A DNA stretch of 64,000 bases from Megascapheus bottae (Eukaryota > Chordata > Mammalia > Rodentia > Geomyidae), in NCBI GenBank assembly GCA_024803745.1, contig JANJXV010000024.1, forward strand, positions 7,906,106 to 7,970,105, in the 5' to 3' direction. The translations under genes were made by a program, and so were the position numbers. Under the pieces are notes generated by a model that did not search any database, was not told the DNA's origin, and saw only the letters and a program-made list of their open reading frames with translations. This document shows positions 1 through 12,976 of this stretch, piece after piece; positions within the stretch are counted from its first letter, which is position 1, and each line of letters begins with the position of its first letter.

Positions 1-479
1 CGAAGTCAATACTAAACATCTGTGGAAACGCTCAACATGTTGCTAATAATCCATTCAACACCCTTTTATAAAATCAACAAAATGACAATTATGGTTTGGG
101 TGGATGAATGTGAAGGCCATTTTCTGCAATGGATTTGCTGTTCAGAAAAAGCAACTTCTCAAATATGCAAGTTGTGTACCATCAAGTCTTAAAGGAGCTT
201 AGGTGAGCAACTGTTTTTTTTTTCCTTATTCAAGCAAAAATTCTCCAATCAGTATGTATGTACGAAGGATTTAAAAAAAAATTCTGAGCACAATTAAAGG
301 TGAGTTAAGGCTCTGGTGGAAATCTAAAGAGCATCGGCAAATCTGAACACTGCTCAGCTTTTGAATTGCTTTTCTACTTCTCGGTTCTTTTAAATGGTTT
401 TCTATGGCAGGAACATTTTTTCTTAATTAGTCACAGCTAATTAGTGTTCTGGCATAGACAAGTAATCAGAAATGTCAGA

Positions 480-1010
480 GCTGCAAGGCTACATCTCCCT
501 AATCCTTTGATAATAATTTAGCCTCCTGGGAGGGCCCCAAGCTGCGGTAAGTAGTGACTGACAATAAGACAAAATGAGGTGGGCAGCAGACCATTAGGAT
601 AGAAAAATAAAAAGCACTACCAAATCCTGCTGAGCACCATCAGGCAACTAACTGCACTGCCAGATGAGGTGCCTGTTTAAGCCTGTGTTGTTAATTAGCT
701 GATTCTACCAGACCTGCCACATATGTCCAGGTGCCTCAAATAAAGATGTGGATTTCTGGGAATGTGCCAAATGACAATTGTGTGCCACGATCACATTTCA
801 AGAAGCTAAGTTAATAAGTCCACATGACTTTTTTTTTCCTTGAAGATTCTTTTGAATTATCAAAGAAATAAGATCAACAAGCTACAATACATTTTTTTTT
901 CGTTGAGTTTTCATTTTAGGCAATTAGGCACGCTTATCTCAAGTTTCTCAGGTTATAATTCACCAACAGCTTAGATTTAAATGAAGGCCTTTGGCCTTTC
1001 TGGACAATGT
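480..1010. promoter_or_regulatory. Candidate conserved noncoding element
   Basis: This repeat-free stretch of more mixed base composition contains several homeodomain-type TAATTAG/TTAATTAG cores (near 690-700), an AGGTGCC motif used twice, and a CCTTTGGCC near 990. The lack of simple repeats and SINE matches is seen directly; conservation is only inferred. Confidence 0.25.
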
Positions 1011-1480
1011 CTGGACTTGTCAGAGCTAATTTGGCATACACCATACATCAAAAGTAGATCCTTCCTTCTATAAATTCTTACACTTACAAATAATAACCGA
1101 ACACTGAAATGAGGATTATTAACTCCCATGAACCAGACATCTGTAATTCTGTAATGTGAGAGTGCTTTTTAAGAGAAATAAACTTTGAGTGGAGGATTAA
1201 AGGAAAATCTAAGATAAGCTTTTTTGCACAGCACTGACAAAGGCAGATACAATGATATTGAATAGGTTTAATGATGAGTAATTTAAGGTAAAACAACTCC
1301 AGTATGGATCCAGATACTGTAGATGAACCGAGTAGGCATTATATGCAACTTAAAACAGAACACAACGTCTGGGAAATGAAGTGTTAAAACACCTGACAAA
1401 ATGAGGTGTGATGAATCAGATGCTGTTCCTATACAATACAGTCAACTTTAAGTCCAACTTAAAAAAAAATACTTCTAAAT

Positions 1481-1708
1481 CAGGCGCTGGTGACTCAGAC
1501 CTGTAATCCTAAAATGTTCAGGTGGCTGAGATCTGAGGATTGTAGCTTGAAGTTAGCCTGTACAGGAAAGTCCATGAGATGCTTATAATTTGAATTAATC
1601 ACCATAAAGCCAGGAGTGGAGCTATGCGTCAGCTGATCAAGTGGTAGAGCACTAGCCTAGAGCACAGAGTGCAGCAACAGTGCCTAGGTGCTGAGTTCAA
1701 ACTCCACA
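1481..1708 (+). repeat. B1-headed SINE with Geo-type tail
   Basis: The head reads like the B1/7SL start (GGTGACTCAGACCTGTAATCC, then GGTGGCTGAGATCTGAGGAT) and is followed by the linker with TTATAATTTGAATTAATCACC. The right half has the GCCAGGAGTGGAGC and TCAAGTGGTAGAGC motifs. The tail runs straight into a CA microsatellite, a common fate of SINE A-tails. Confidence 0.75.
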
Positions 1709-1710
<2 letters not shown>

Positions 1711-1757
<47 letters not shown>

Positions 1758-1764
1758 TGTGTGT
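1711..1764. repeat. (CA)n(GT)n microsatellite
   Basis: About 22 CA units are followed directly by five GT units, so the end of the tract is self-complementary. It sits at the 3' end of the SINE at 1481-1708. Confidence 0.95.
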
Positions 1765-2014
1765 ATGTATATATAATAACCAATATATATATGTATATAT
1801 TGCATATATATTTATAGGTTATTGTCATCTTTTTCATCTTCCCTTCTTTCTTACCTGTATCCACCCCCTCAATTTTCCTAGTTCCATTTGAACACATATA
1901 AACTGAATATTATGACTGTGTTTGCTTATCCTTCCTCTCTATTTGTCTAAGTACACATGAGCAAAGTTATCACATAAATAAAGTTTTGTTTAGTAGTCAC
2001 TTTGTTGGCTTTGA

Positions 2015-2122
2015 AACAGGGTCTTACATATGTAGTTATGATGGTCTTGAACTTGAAATTCTTCGGTCTCAGCCTCCAAAGAATGAGAATTACAGGTGTA
2101 TCTTGCCATGCCTGGCTTACTT
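2015..2122 (-). repeat. B1 element (7SL-derived SINE)
   Basis: The plus strand carries the reverse of the B1 consensus: an ACAGGGTCTTAC segment, then GTCTCAGCCTCC, GAATTACAGGTGT and a final GCCATGCCTGGCT. It is a diverged monomer without the Geo-type right half. Confidence 0.75.
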
Positions 2123-3284
2123 GCCAATCAAATGTATGTTTTGTTGATTTAAGCTGTTTTGGGGAAAATAAATTTAGCAACAAACTGAATCCTTAAATAA
2201 GTTAAGGGCAGAAATGTCACTGTTGCCAACAGTGACTAAACCTTTGTACCCCAAATCTGGGGTACTAACGTGGAAAACTAAATTTTAAAAAATCTGAGCA
2301 TTTTTCCCTTTTCTCACTTAGAATTCCAGTGCAAAATCAGTTTTAAGAATCATATTCACTTGTAGTATTTTCATTTTTTCCCTTCTTGTCATAGCATGAA
2401 TAGGCGACTGGTCCTCTCTGCACAGTTTAGGTCAATTTTGCTCAAAATGTTTAATTTAGAGTTGCTTTATTAAAAAGATAGAATTCTTTTCCTGAAGAGT
2501 CCTTACAAATTAATCCTTTATGAAACACTGTTTAGACGAATATAACTGATTAACTATCATTTAAATAATTACTTTTAATTTTATAAGACATTTTACAATA
2601 TGTAAAAAAATCTCATGGAGATGAAACCCCTCTACAATTAAATATTTAATCAGTTTATAACACAAGAGAATGTTTAATCTGCATGATTTACCAATTAGAT
2701 GCTGCACCCTGGTGTGACTTCACCAACAGGAAGCGAGCAGGAGATCATTTTAAAGGGACTCAAGATGGGCAATCTCGTTTGAGGCAGGGTGAGTTGTGCC
2801 AGGTATGCTTTAGGAAGCCTACCTACTTCGCTTTGTCATATTTTTGGGACTTAGGGAAGAAAGTGCTGTTTTGGCTATTTTTTATGGATAACTAGTTTTA
2901 ATTTCTTTTACATTATACAACCTCCCACTCCACAGAATCAATGTACTCTAGTAATGACTCTCATATCTTTTTTCCTAGACCTAGAACACCTGGGGCTTGT
3001 GCTCTCTTTCTAGAAACCTGCAAGAGTTGGGTAATCACTTTGGCAAGGAGAAAAACTATACATGACACCAAACACTGGATAAGAATTACAAAATGGTTGT
3101 CATTAGTTTTAAGTTGTGGAGAAACAAGTTTACAAATCTGATACAAACTGTAAAGACCATTGACAAAGATTTTTTTAAGCTAGAAAATGGGTGTTATGTA
3201 TGGTAAGGAAGATTGCTTCCCATATAGAATTCCTGCCTAGTTTGTTCCTAGTATGAGAGTTTCAACTTAGGGTCCCATACATTA

Positions 3285-3467
3285 TCAATTTTCTGTTCTC
3301 AGGTAGCACTCTATCATTTGAGCTATATTTTATAGCCTAGCTTTTTGCTGGTTTTCTTGGAAACTGAGTCTCGTAAAAAAAAAAAAGGCTTTCTTGGGGG
3401 AATCTGGATTGTTCTGAAACCTGGATCCTTATTATCTAGGATTATAGGTGTGAGTCACAGGCACCTG
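3285..3467 (-). repeat. Degraded B1-headed SINE
   Basis: The antisense pattern is visible: GCACTCTATCATTTGAGC, then GGTTTTCTTGGAAACTGAG, then a reversed B1 head ending TATCTAGGATTATAGGTGTGAG. It is strongly diverged and has a short A-run inside. Confidence 0.6.
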
Positions 3468-5499
3468 CCTTATTTTATTTTTTCCACCACAAAACTAGTT
3501 TTTCCTATTTCAGGTAGACTTCATTTAGACTTCTCTAACCCAGAAAGAACATTATAATTAAAGAAGTCAATGCAAACTTCAAACTTAGCATGTCTCTCAG
3601 TGAACTCTGGGAAGGCAGAGGTTAGTATTGTTCAACATATCCTGCTGGCTTGGACAGAAAAACTTGGCCTGAATATGGAGGATTGATTTGAGGTCCAAGC
3701 ACTTTTCTAAATTTGGATTTCAGAACTATGATGCTAGGCACACAAAATTTCATATGACACACAGCTGTAATGTTGTACAGACCTTCATTTTTTCTACTTA
3801 GCTTGTGCATTTACTATGGCTTCCTACGTAAGACACCTTGCTTTTACCAGCAAACACAATGCCAATATCCCAGTAATTTCTACCGTGATTGAGGAAGTTA
3901 AAAACGAAAGGACTCATAGTGTGAAGTTTGAAAGGAGTTCAAGTCATTGAGAGCTCTACACTAGCAGTTTCAGTTTACATAAGTAGCTATACTCAAATCT
4001 TAAAAAAATGATAGAACCTGCCAAAGTCATTCAGAAATTTCATGGCAGAACTATGGTTTCCCACTCCCAATCCACTGCTCTTTCCATAATTTGATTTTAC
4101 CATTTCAATTCTTATGAGGTAAATCCTTGCAATGACTCTTAGCCCCTTAGTTGTCTAAAAAAATTACTCCATGTTCACCCATTCTAATAGGTATTTGCAT
4201 GTCTGTGTTTTCTCTTACATCTGAACTTGGAAGGATCCATTTACTTATGTACATAGGAAGCACTGTAATTGGAATATCAAAAGTTTGTCATGTTGCCTGA
4301 GTACAATTGTTCTCTTCTATCTTTTTATCTTTAATAGGCTAAGGTTGCTAACAGTATATTTAAGATCATTATTTTCAACTGTTTCTTGACACCTAACAAT
4401 ATTATTTTAAGCTCCAGCTAAGGGGATTTTCAATAATTATATAATGTCTCTCAGTAATGATCTGTTGCTTAAGATACACATTCTACTTTACCTTTCAACA
4501 CATACTTGATAACCTCTCATTTACTAACTGTAATTGAGACAAATTCAGTCTTGGCTAATTAGGGGCTCTCCGTCCCCCTTTATGCATGTTACTCTTGATG
4601 ACATATCAACAGAATTAAGGACTATTTTTATTTTTAATTAAATAAAAATGTGCAACCTAAAAACATTCAAATGTTTAAGGACATTACAATGATTTTGCAA
4701 ATAACAAGTCTAATGTTCTACTGGGGACGTAAAAAAATGACAAAACCTTCACACCTGAAACAGAGTGGTTAAAAGCAAACCCACAGCTATATCTGAAGCT
4801 TAGGTATCAAAAGTCAAGTCTAAAGGACCATTAAGGTGGTGAACATTATTTCAATTTTTACCTCCCTGGGTCCACTTTGGTTAGTCATATTGATACTGTT
4901 ACCCAACAGTCTTCTAAGAAAGTTCAGGAATATAAAGCTATTCAACTGGGGAGTTTTTTTGAGGTGAAAAAAAATCTCCTCATTATGAACTAACAGTAAG
5001 AATGGCTAAGATTTGTAGTAAGTTATCAGGACAAAAATTTAGGTTAAGGGAACATTCTCCCAGCTCCTAAAAAAATTGATCTAGAGTGGACAATTTCCAA
5101 AATGATTCTACTTTATTTCTACTAAACAGCATGTCCTTTGGCTCTCCTCAAAAGAAGCATATCAGAAATGACATCCAACCCAACTCTTTCTGTTCAACAG
5201 TTTTGAAAATCACCACCTAAGGAAAAAAGTAAAAGAGAACTCAGAAATGCAACATATGCTTGGAAGTTGAGAGCAAGAGCAAATGGAAGCAGAAGTTGCT
5301 AATATGGTTGCAGTATTTTGTAAAAGAGCCAGCTGGATGGATGATAATTTTTCTACCCCTGCAGGGCATCAAAGCTTTTAGGAAATCATTCTTTTCACAC
5401 ATATTAACACTTAGCTTATTAAAACAGATGATACTTTTATTGTGAAATGGCCTGGGTAGAGGTTGGAAACTTAAAGTCAGAAAAAGAAGATTCATATTG

Positions 5500-5720
5500 A
5501 CCACCCAATCTGACAGTGAATATTGACATGACAGACCGTGGCAAGAGATTATGATGATGTTCTGGGACCTTCTGGAGCTGCCACAGCTGAAATGTCACCA
5601 GCAAGCCCGTGAATTGCTGTTATGAAAACATTTGCCGTAACTTGCATAATTAAAATGAAACTGCCAGAAAAGCATTTCTAAAATTGCAGAGAAGATGTAC
5701 ATAAATGAATAAACTTCAAA
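5500..5720. promoter_or_regulatory. Candidate conserved noncoding element
   Basis: This is a repeat-free stretch within the intron after E10 with dense non-AT-rich motifs, including CAGCTG-like E-box cores (CCACAGCTGAAATG) and TTGCATAATTAAAATG. It is not similar to the SINEs or L1 pieces in the window. The call rests only on composition and absence of repeats. Confidence 0.22.
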
Positions 5721-6421
5721 ACAAATACCACATTTCAGGATCAGTGTTGTAGTGAGTTATAATAGTTATAATACAAGGTTACCTTGCAAGCACAATGCCA
5801 TTTTCTTTGAAATGACTGTTGATAATTGCAAATGAATGACAACACTGTTATTTAAATGGACTGCTCTCTTGGTTATTTTTCTAGATGCTCAATAAATACA
5901 ACTCTACTATCACTGTATCTAAAATGAAAATACCCCATATTTATTTGTCATGACTAAATGAAGACTTTTGTACTCACAGAAATATCATATCTTTCAGCAT
6001 GTTATTAGTACATGAAATCAAAATTAAAATGTTCAATAACAGTGGTAAGGCAGATACTCTAGCTTGGAAAAAGCAGGTTATTTCTTTACTATTTAGGCTT
6101 ACAATAATGTTGGAACCAGACCCATTGCCCAATGAATTTTGTTTATGGAAGCTGAAAAGGAAATGGTACTGTATGCTCTAGGAGACTCTGCTTGCTAAAA
6201 TAAACCCTAGAAAGGTTTTGAGACTAATTGGGGGGAACGGTTTTCATACAGAAAAGAGAGAGAATCGAAGCCTCCATCAGCCATCAAGGAAATACAGAAA
6301 TAGTTGACACAAAAAAACATGACCGAAAAGGACAGCTGGCTTTGCAAATGGTCAATCAAAATACAACATTCCTCACTGCTGGGTACATCTCGTGACATAC
6401 CTTGCCAAGGCAGCTACTTAC

Positions 6422-6529
6422 ATCGAATAGCTTTTCTATATACATTTCTTCATTGATCTTCTCTCGAAGAATATCCTGGTTTTGCCGAACGAACATGATA
6501 TAGGTGTCTGCCAGGTCCATTCCTGGTTT
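6422..6529 (-). CDS. CADPS2: CADPS2 exon E10 (last coding exon in the window)
   Basis: This 108-base exon follows an ACATCAG acceptor and ends at a consensus GTAAGT donor. Phase is 0 at both ends. It reads [20 protein letters not shown], then [16 protein letters not shown]. The REK(V/I)NEEMYIE(K/R)LFD motif is nearly invariant in CAPS proteins. The expected next residues in the family (QWY...) were not found in positions 1-6400 on the minus strand, so the following exon should lie to the left of the window. The exon belongs to the C-terminal dense-core-vesicle-binding part of the protein. Confidence 0.94.
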
Positions 6530-7296
6530 CTGATGTGAGGTTAAAACACAAGGAACAAAACATCATCAGATCTCATTTGTGAAATTAGTGTTTGACATGG
6601 CTGGGGAAATAATTTAAAAGTACCCTACTTATATATGCTCAATACTAAATAAACAATGATTATCTTTGGTATCAAAGATTCCATAAACAAGGTAAGTTTA
6701 TAAAGAAGTTAATTATTAAACTTAATTTTTATTTTATTGAGTACTTGATGTCATAGTCACTATTATTTCAATGATTATGAATGCATAGATGAAAACCTGT
6801 AGATACTGTTTCTTTTCTTAGGTGACTATCTTTGAAATTACAAGATAGCCAAGCAGTATAAGTGAAAATTTCAAAAACTTCTCAATTCAACTCTTATTTC
6901 CTAATTGTAAGCATAATTTACATTTTTATCACAGCCTTTACTAGTTTATCAATATTATTAAGGTATTAGCTTTCTTGTGTGCTGTGTCATTTGACTATCA
7001 TGAGCGTTTGTTCGAGGAATTGAAAACCAAATTTCTTATTAAGCTGAGTAAGATACTACTAGAAGGATATTGGGTTAAGATATTTTTATATCTTTAATTA
7101 AAAACTAATTTTTTTGTCAATTGTCCATTGCTTCCATTAATTATCAATGTTATTTTAAGGATTTGTCTTATTAGAAAAGCAGAGGAATATAAAGTACAAG
7201 TTTCCTGTATAGAATGAGATAAGTGAACTGATTAACTTTTCAGTTCGTAACATTTGGTTTCATGTGGTGCATGAATGCATGAGTGCACGTATGCTG

Positions 7297-7500
7297 GTCC
7301 AGGTATTTGAATTCAGGGCCTGGATACTGTTCCTGAACATTCTTGCTCAAGGCTAGGATGCTATCATTTCAGGCATAGCTCCATTTCTGGCTTTTTGCTG
7401 GTAAACTGTAAATAATACTTTCAGTGAGTTTCTTGCCTGGGCTGGCTTTGAACTACAATCCTCAGATTTCAGCCTCCTGAAATCTTGAGCTTACATATTG
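7297..7500 (-). repeat. B1-headed SINE, diverged
   Basis: Antisense copy: GAATTCAGGGCCTGGATACTG, then TGCTCAAGGCTAGGATGCT, then TTGCCTGGGCTGGCTTTGAA and CCTCAGATTTCAGCCTCCTGA, which is the reversed B1-type head. Confidence 0.7.
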
Positions 7501-8091
7501 GTGTCTTTAATGTTAGAGGAGAGAGTATTTAACATTCCTTCTTGCCATATACTAATAAGTACTAGGAAGGACCATATGCATGAAAATTAGTCTCATATAG
7601 GTAGTCAATGAAAAAAATATCATATATATTTGGGGTTGATTCTCTGTATTATTTATCTGATTAATAGTAGAAATGATCAAAACAAAGCAGTGAAATGGAT
7701 GATCAAATAAGGTAGTTAGGTTTATGGTCATCAAATGCATAGTACAGACGTAAAGCTATCTTATCCCATTTCTTAAAATTTGAGTTTTTTTACAGTTAAT
7801 CTGGAATTTCCATGTAATAATCATCACTAAAATTTCTAACTCTTATATTTAGCTTAAATTCAAGGATTTTTACAATGTAATCCTTGTGTAACTAAGGTAA
7901 GTTAAAGATTTGAAATATATGCTAGGCAATATATTCCAAACCTAAGTAAGCTACTGAAAAAATTCATTCCTTCATTATTTTTCTGCATAGTTTTCATAAT
8001 CAGTGTTTGAAAGATTAAGTAACTACAATGAATAAATGCTTGGATTGCAGTGAATAAAAATAGGTTGTTTGCTTTGTGAGGGGAAGTTTAT

Positions 8092-8299
8092 TTTTTTTTT
8101 TGTTTTTTTTTTTTTGCCAGTCCTGGGCTTGAGCTCAGGACGTGAGCACTGTCCTTGGACTTTCTCAAGGCTAGAGCTCTACCACTTGAGCCTCAGCACC
8201 ACTTTCAGCTTTTTTCTATATGTGGTACCGAGGAATCGAACCCAGGTCTTCATGCATGCTAGGCAAGCACTTTAACCACTAGGCCAAACTCCCGGCCCC
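8092..8299 (-). repeat. IDL-Geo SINE, intact, with target-site duplication
   Basis: A T-run is followed by GCCAGTCCTGGGCTTGAGCT and ends at CTAGGCCAAACTCCCGGCC, the full reverse complement of the dimeric SINE. The 15-base direct repeat TGAGGGGAAGTTTAT at 8077-8091 and 8302-8316 is a perfect target-site duplication, so this is a young insertion. Confidence 0.92.
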
Positions 8300-9590
8300 T
8301 ATGAGGGGAAGTTTATATATCAGATTTTTGAGTGAAGAGGCAGGGTAATTGGTAAAAAAGTATAACTACTTTTCCTCAAGGGGAAACTAACTTATAAGGT
8401 AAGTATTTCTCTCCGTGCCTTTCAAATTTTGTCAAAACACTGAAAATGAGAACATTCAGAAAGCTGAAAATGACATGAGGACAATTTTTTATACTTAATT
8501 GTGAGTTAGCTCAACATTGAGTTTCTGTCAGGTGCCTAGAAACTACAGTCTCTAATGCACATGATACATAGGCACTGGGTTCGGGTAGCTAAACTGGGAG
8601 TTGAACAAACAAATGAGCGGCTTGGCTTCCTGTAGTGTTTTTTTGTTGTTGTTTAAATTCTACCTTTCAAAGCAAAACCATGCTTAGAAGTATAGTCCAG
8701 TTAATCACTTGACCCAACAGAATCTGTGGAGATTATTGCTAGGAGAAAGGGAAATAATGACATTATAGACTTGCAAAGAACTTTATTTTCAATTTCCTTG
8801 CCAACTCCAAGATGATGTCATGCAATATTTTCCAGAAAGAGTTTACTTTCACCATCTAAAATCAACAAACACTTTGACAGTTAAGCCCAAAAGAAAACAA
8901 AATGATCTCAATAGGCAGACTCAAGAGACAGAGCACTGAAGGCTGCACGTGCCGACAGTTCCACCACTTTCTAAGGAAACAAAACTCTGGTGGAGGATAT
9001 GAGATAAAGTTCATTTAAAAGTTTGTTTCAACAATTTACTTCTTTCCTTTTCCTTTTGAAATTGCGTTCCTTCCCATTTTAGCAAATTAAGATCTACTGG
9101 CTTGGAAAACAAAACCTAGAATTCTTATCATTCCTCATTAGCATTATTTCTTCTTTTATCTTTGTGCTGTTTACTTATTCTTGAAACTGTGACATATGGG
9201 AATTTCACACCTAGTGAATATATTTTCATGTAGCTTGTGGCATGAGACTATAATCATTAAAAGAATATACACAAGTAACAGTAACCGCAACAGCTGGTGA
9301 CATTTACCAATTAGAGTTATAGTTCTTTAAAACACTTTATCCTTCATTTGGTGTATGAAGGGTAATTATCTCTGATAAATTGCTGAAAAAGATGTAATTT
9401 TCCTTTTAAACAGTTTTTACATACAGTACAAATGTGTTTGGATAGAAGACATTATCACTGGTTCAGTGCTCCTCTGTGTTAAGATGCTTGTTTTCTGGAA
9501 GTAGAATTCTGCACTTGGAAAGTCACTGCATCGAATGTTATTATGCAATGATTTCTATAGAAAATTAAATGTAGTTTTAAAATCCCAGAA

Positions 9591-9763
9591 CTGCAGGGTC
9601 GGGGCTCACACCTGTAACCCTAGGTACTCAGGAGACTGAAGTCTGAGGATCATGGTTCAAAGTTAGGCTGGATAAAAAAGTTCTTGAGATTCTTCGATCA
9701 ATCCATAAAAAGTGGAGATTTTTTCAAATGGTTGAGCATCACCTTTGAAAAAAAAAAAAACTC
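9591..9763 (+). repeat. B1-headed SINE
   Basis: The head GGGGCTCACACCTGTAACCC, then GTACTCAGGAGACTGAAGTC and GAGGATCATGGTTCAAAGT match the B1-type head of the chimeric family. The right half is degraded and ends at an A-run near 9749-9761. Confidence 0.7.
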
Positions 9764-9870
9764 TAGGGAACTCGTCCTAAATTCAAGCTCCAATGTGTGC
9801 ATAAAAGAAAAAAAATTCCAAACAGCAGAAATAAAAATCCAAACTGAGCATACTGTTAGGGGTGCGTGCA

Positions 9871-9920
<50 letters not shown>
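9871..9920. repeat. (TG)n microsatellite
   Basis: About 24 uninterrupted TG units follow a GTGCGTGCATGCG lead-in. Confidence 0.95.
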
Positions 9921-9922
<2 letters not shown>

Positions 9923-11424
9923 ATTTGTAAAATGCATGCCTATTGCATGGCAAGATGGAAGATGTATACAAATTTTGGTACAAGTGGATATTATCCAATT
10001 TTATCAAAGGAGAAGCCTGTTAAACTTCAACCATGGTTTATGGCCAGTTTAAATCAATAATACAGTATCCTAGAGAACTGTATTTAGAAATCTTTTCTAA
10101 ATTGATAATTAAATTAATAATACCTTCTTAATGATTAGGAGAAAATAGCAATTAAAAAATCACAAAGCAAGTTTTCTTCTGTATTAAATACCATTTAGGG
10201 AAAATGACTTAATTTTTACCTTCCCATTTAAATCTGAGACTGATTCACTTCATTACTCACTTATGCTTTTATCTTGCTGGTTAAGGCAGTCATGTCCACA
10301 TCTGACTAGACAAGAACAGATTTGGTCTCACAAAATTATAGCAAAAGGACATGAAGATCTAACAAATCCCTCTGTGAGCAGAAAGAAGTCAGCAACTATG
10401 GGAGGAGGTGCCTTATTTTAAGGTTAAGTGGATCATGCCTATAACGTTAGATACAAAAGTACTTAAATACATCACTGAGTGAATGAGTTGAAGCCAGGGT
10501 GCAAACTCCAGTACATTTTTTTCATGTGTTAATTACTAGTTAACCTAGCAAGAGAACAGGCTGCTTAAAAAAGGAGAGGGGAAAAAATTCCTGGTTAATT
10601 ATATGCTGCAAATGCTCTGACTTCCTGCTGCTATGTCTAATCCCACAGGTGCAAGCCTTTGCCTTCTCCATTCATGGGCAGGTGGAAGCTACCACACTGC
10701 AGACATTTTTCACAGCAACACAGTAAGATTCGCTTAACCTGCAACTGAAAGTTCACAACACACTACACAAACACTGTCAGGGTACCTGTTTAACGAGGAG
10801 ACACATTTTTTAAATCAACAACACCAGTCTCAAAGATTAACTAGAAGCTATGGTGTAATTGCCTTAATTTAAAAGTGCTCTTCATACACCCTAGAAAAAC
10901 TTGCCTTAAACAATCAAAAGCAAAATTGTTATGTCCTTATTTCTGATGATCTGCATGCTTCACTAATGAAATAGCTGCATCTGCTTTTTCATTATCATTT
11001 AACAAGATGTAAGATGAGTGTCTTCTAAGTTTGAAATTGTAGCACAATGTCTTACAGCTCTAGCATATAGGATTCTGCAATCATTAATAACTGATCATCA
11101 GGGAATTCAGGTCATCATTTTACAAACACATAATTTATCTCAGGGCTTGTTAAAAACACTATATGTTTTCTCTGTTTAATAAGTTACTCATTACTGTGGT
11201 CCTTATGTGTTAGTTTATGTTTTCACAGCTGAATAAAAATGTAAATTTTTCAAATGCTGGAGAAGTTTAAATAAGATATATTCTCAAAAACTTAAAAATA
11301 CACATAGACTGATACACTTTACAGATGACTAAATTGAGGTCACTTAAGTGAATTAATGCCCATGTCCAAGTCAGGGCTATCTGAGGATTAAAATCTCAGC
11401 AATTGTTAAGTCCTGCCCCTCAAT

Positions 11425-11530
11425 ATAATATATAGATACATATACATGTATGTGCACGTATGTATACAGTTATGTATATGCATGCATGAATTTACGTGTG
11501 TATGTACATATGTATTTATGTATGTTGATA
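11425..11530. repeat. Degenerate ATGT/ATAC-rich low-complexity tract
   Basis: An alternating purine-pyrimidine stretch of imperfect TATGTA, CATGCA and GTGTAT words; no gene signal is visible. Confidence 0.7.
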
Positions 11531-11534
11531 CATT

Positions 11535-11727
11535 AAGGCTTGAGATCACTTTTTCTCTGAAGGTGGACACTTTACCATGTGAGTCATACCTTTATTTCTA
11601 GCTCTATGTTGGTTAATTGGTGGTTAAGAATCTCATGAACCTTTAAGCCCAAGCTGGTTTAGAACTGGGATCCTTACAACTCAGCTGCCTGGGTAGCTAG
11701 GATTAAAAGTGTGAAGTACTGGTTTAT
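11535..11727 (-). repeat. B1-headed SINE, diverged
   Basis: Antisense copy: GGCTTGAGATCACTTTTTCT, then the GGTTAATTGGTGGTTAAGA linker, then CTCAGCTGCCTGGGTAGCTA and GGATTAAAAGTGTGAAGTAC at its B1 end. Confidence 0.65.
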
Positions 11728-11740
11728 TATATTTGACTTT

Positions 11741-11850
11741 TATTTTTGAGAGTCTCACTATGTAGCCCTGGATGGTTTCAAACTTGTGATGTTCCTTTTA
11801 CTGGGGACTTCTAAAGAGCCAGGATAAGAGATATACACCAATGCACCACA
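11741..11850 (-). repeat. B1 element, diverged
   Basis: The segment GAGAGTCTCACTATGTAGCC, then CTGGATGGTTTCAAACTTGTG matches the reversed middle of B1. It abuts the previous SINE and the TG repeat that follows. Confidence 0.6.
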
Positions 11851-11860
11851 CAAATGCTTC

Positions 11861-11862
<2 letters not shown>

Positions 11863-11911
<49 letters not shown>
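11863..11911. repeat. (TG)n microsatellite
   Basis: About 24 TG units lie between a B1 element and a B1-headed SINE. Confidence 0.95.
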
Positions 11912-11914
<3 letters not shown>

Positions 11915-11919
11915 CCAGC

Positions 11920-12125
11920 TGTGTGGCTTTGACTCAGGGCTTGGGCTCCATCACTGTTCCTTAGCCTTTTTGCTCAAAGCTGGTGCTCTACCACTTGAAT
12001 TTCAGCTTCACTCAAGTTTCAGCTTCACTTTCAGCTCTGTGGTAATTAGTGCAGATAAGAATCATATGGACTTTTCTGCCTGTGCTGCCTTTGAACCAGT
12101 ATCCTCAAATCTTAACTAAGATCCA
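11920..12125 (-). repeat. B1-headed SINE, antisense
   Basis: GACTCAGGGCTTGGGCTCCA, then GCTCAAAGCTGGTGCTCTAC and CTGCCTGTGCTGCCTTTGAA are the reversed right half and linker. The B1 head is decayed, and a short internal duplication of TTTCAGCTTCACT (near 11999-12032) is visible. Confidence 0.65.
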
Positions 12126-12891
12126 AGCCTTTCTAGCATTTAACCTGCTAACATCCAGAATGATGACTACACTTGGGATGTTTCTTAAGTATAAAGTTAT
12201 TCTGCATTCAGTCAAGTCTTAAATTTTAAGTAGTTTCCACAGTAACTATTTTTCAATTCTTGGAAAATCTGTATATATGCCAAAAATTCAAGCATACAGA
12301 GCATCCTATCTTGATCATATGCAATGCTAAAATTAATTTGATGCAATGATCAACTTAAGTTGCTATCCCAAATGCTCAGTTATATTTCCCATATAAGTTG
12401 TTCACTAATGCTAGCTAAGTAAGTTTCATGATTTTTGTGAGTGGCTTCTTAAGTTTTCAACACATGTATAGGTTATATATTATTTTCCAGAAATTCTGAG
12501 GAAAACAAAACATGAAATTAAAACATGTGATATGAAATATTAAACATGTGACAACTGATCTTTAAACTGTTCTATATTTAGAAAACAAATTCATTCAGCT
12601 CATTAATCTTTATTGCTATAAGAAGAATTTCTCATAAAAGCAAAGAACAGTAAGAAATTTTTAGGTATCTTTTGTTCTATCCCAAAATGCTATGGCTTTT
12701 TATGCAAATCTGGTCTTATGTTTTCATGCCAATCCAGCCTTGTAAGAGCTCACAAGTACTACAGATAAAATACATTGGAGTAACGTGCCACACCTTGTTA
12801 TGAGGACTAGTGCTTGCTTGAGGAAAATAAACTATCCCCTAGGGGAATGGCACTGGTATAAAGATTTGAAATAAACCTGTGGCGAACCATA

Positions 12892-12896
<5 letters not shown>

Positions 12897-12973
<77 letters not shown>
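12897..12973. repeat. (AG)n microsatellite, CT on the CADPS2 sense strand
   Basis: About 38 perfect AG units. On the minus (transcribed-sense) strand this is a CU tract starting about 39 bases after the donor of microexon E9. Confidence 0.97.

Positions 12974-12976
<3 letters not shown>

Larger units (their letters stand above)
1..6421 (-). other. CADPS2: CADPS2 intron after E10, 5' part
   Basis: I see no exon here. The stretch contains one B1-headed SINE followed by a CA repeat (1481-1764), a B1 element (2015-2122) and a degraded B1-headed SINE (3285-3467). The remainder is unique AT-rich sequence. Two parts look less decayed than their surroundings (480-1010 and 5500-5720) and are listed separately. 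Confidence 0.75.

Noticed and set aside
10422..10520. Another B1-headed SINE
   Set aside because: Words such as GATCATGCCTATAACGTTAG hint at one, but the match is too weak to list as a feature.
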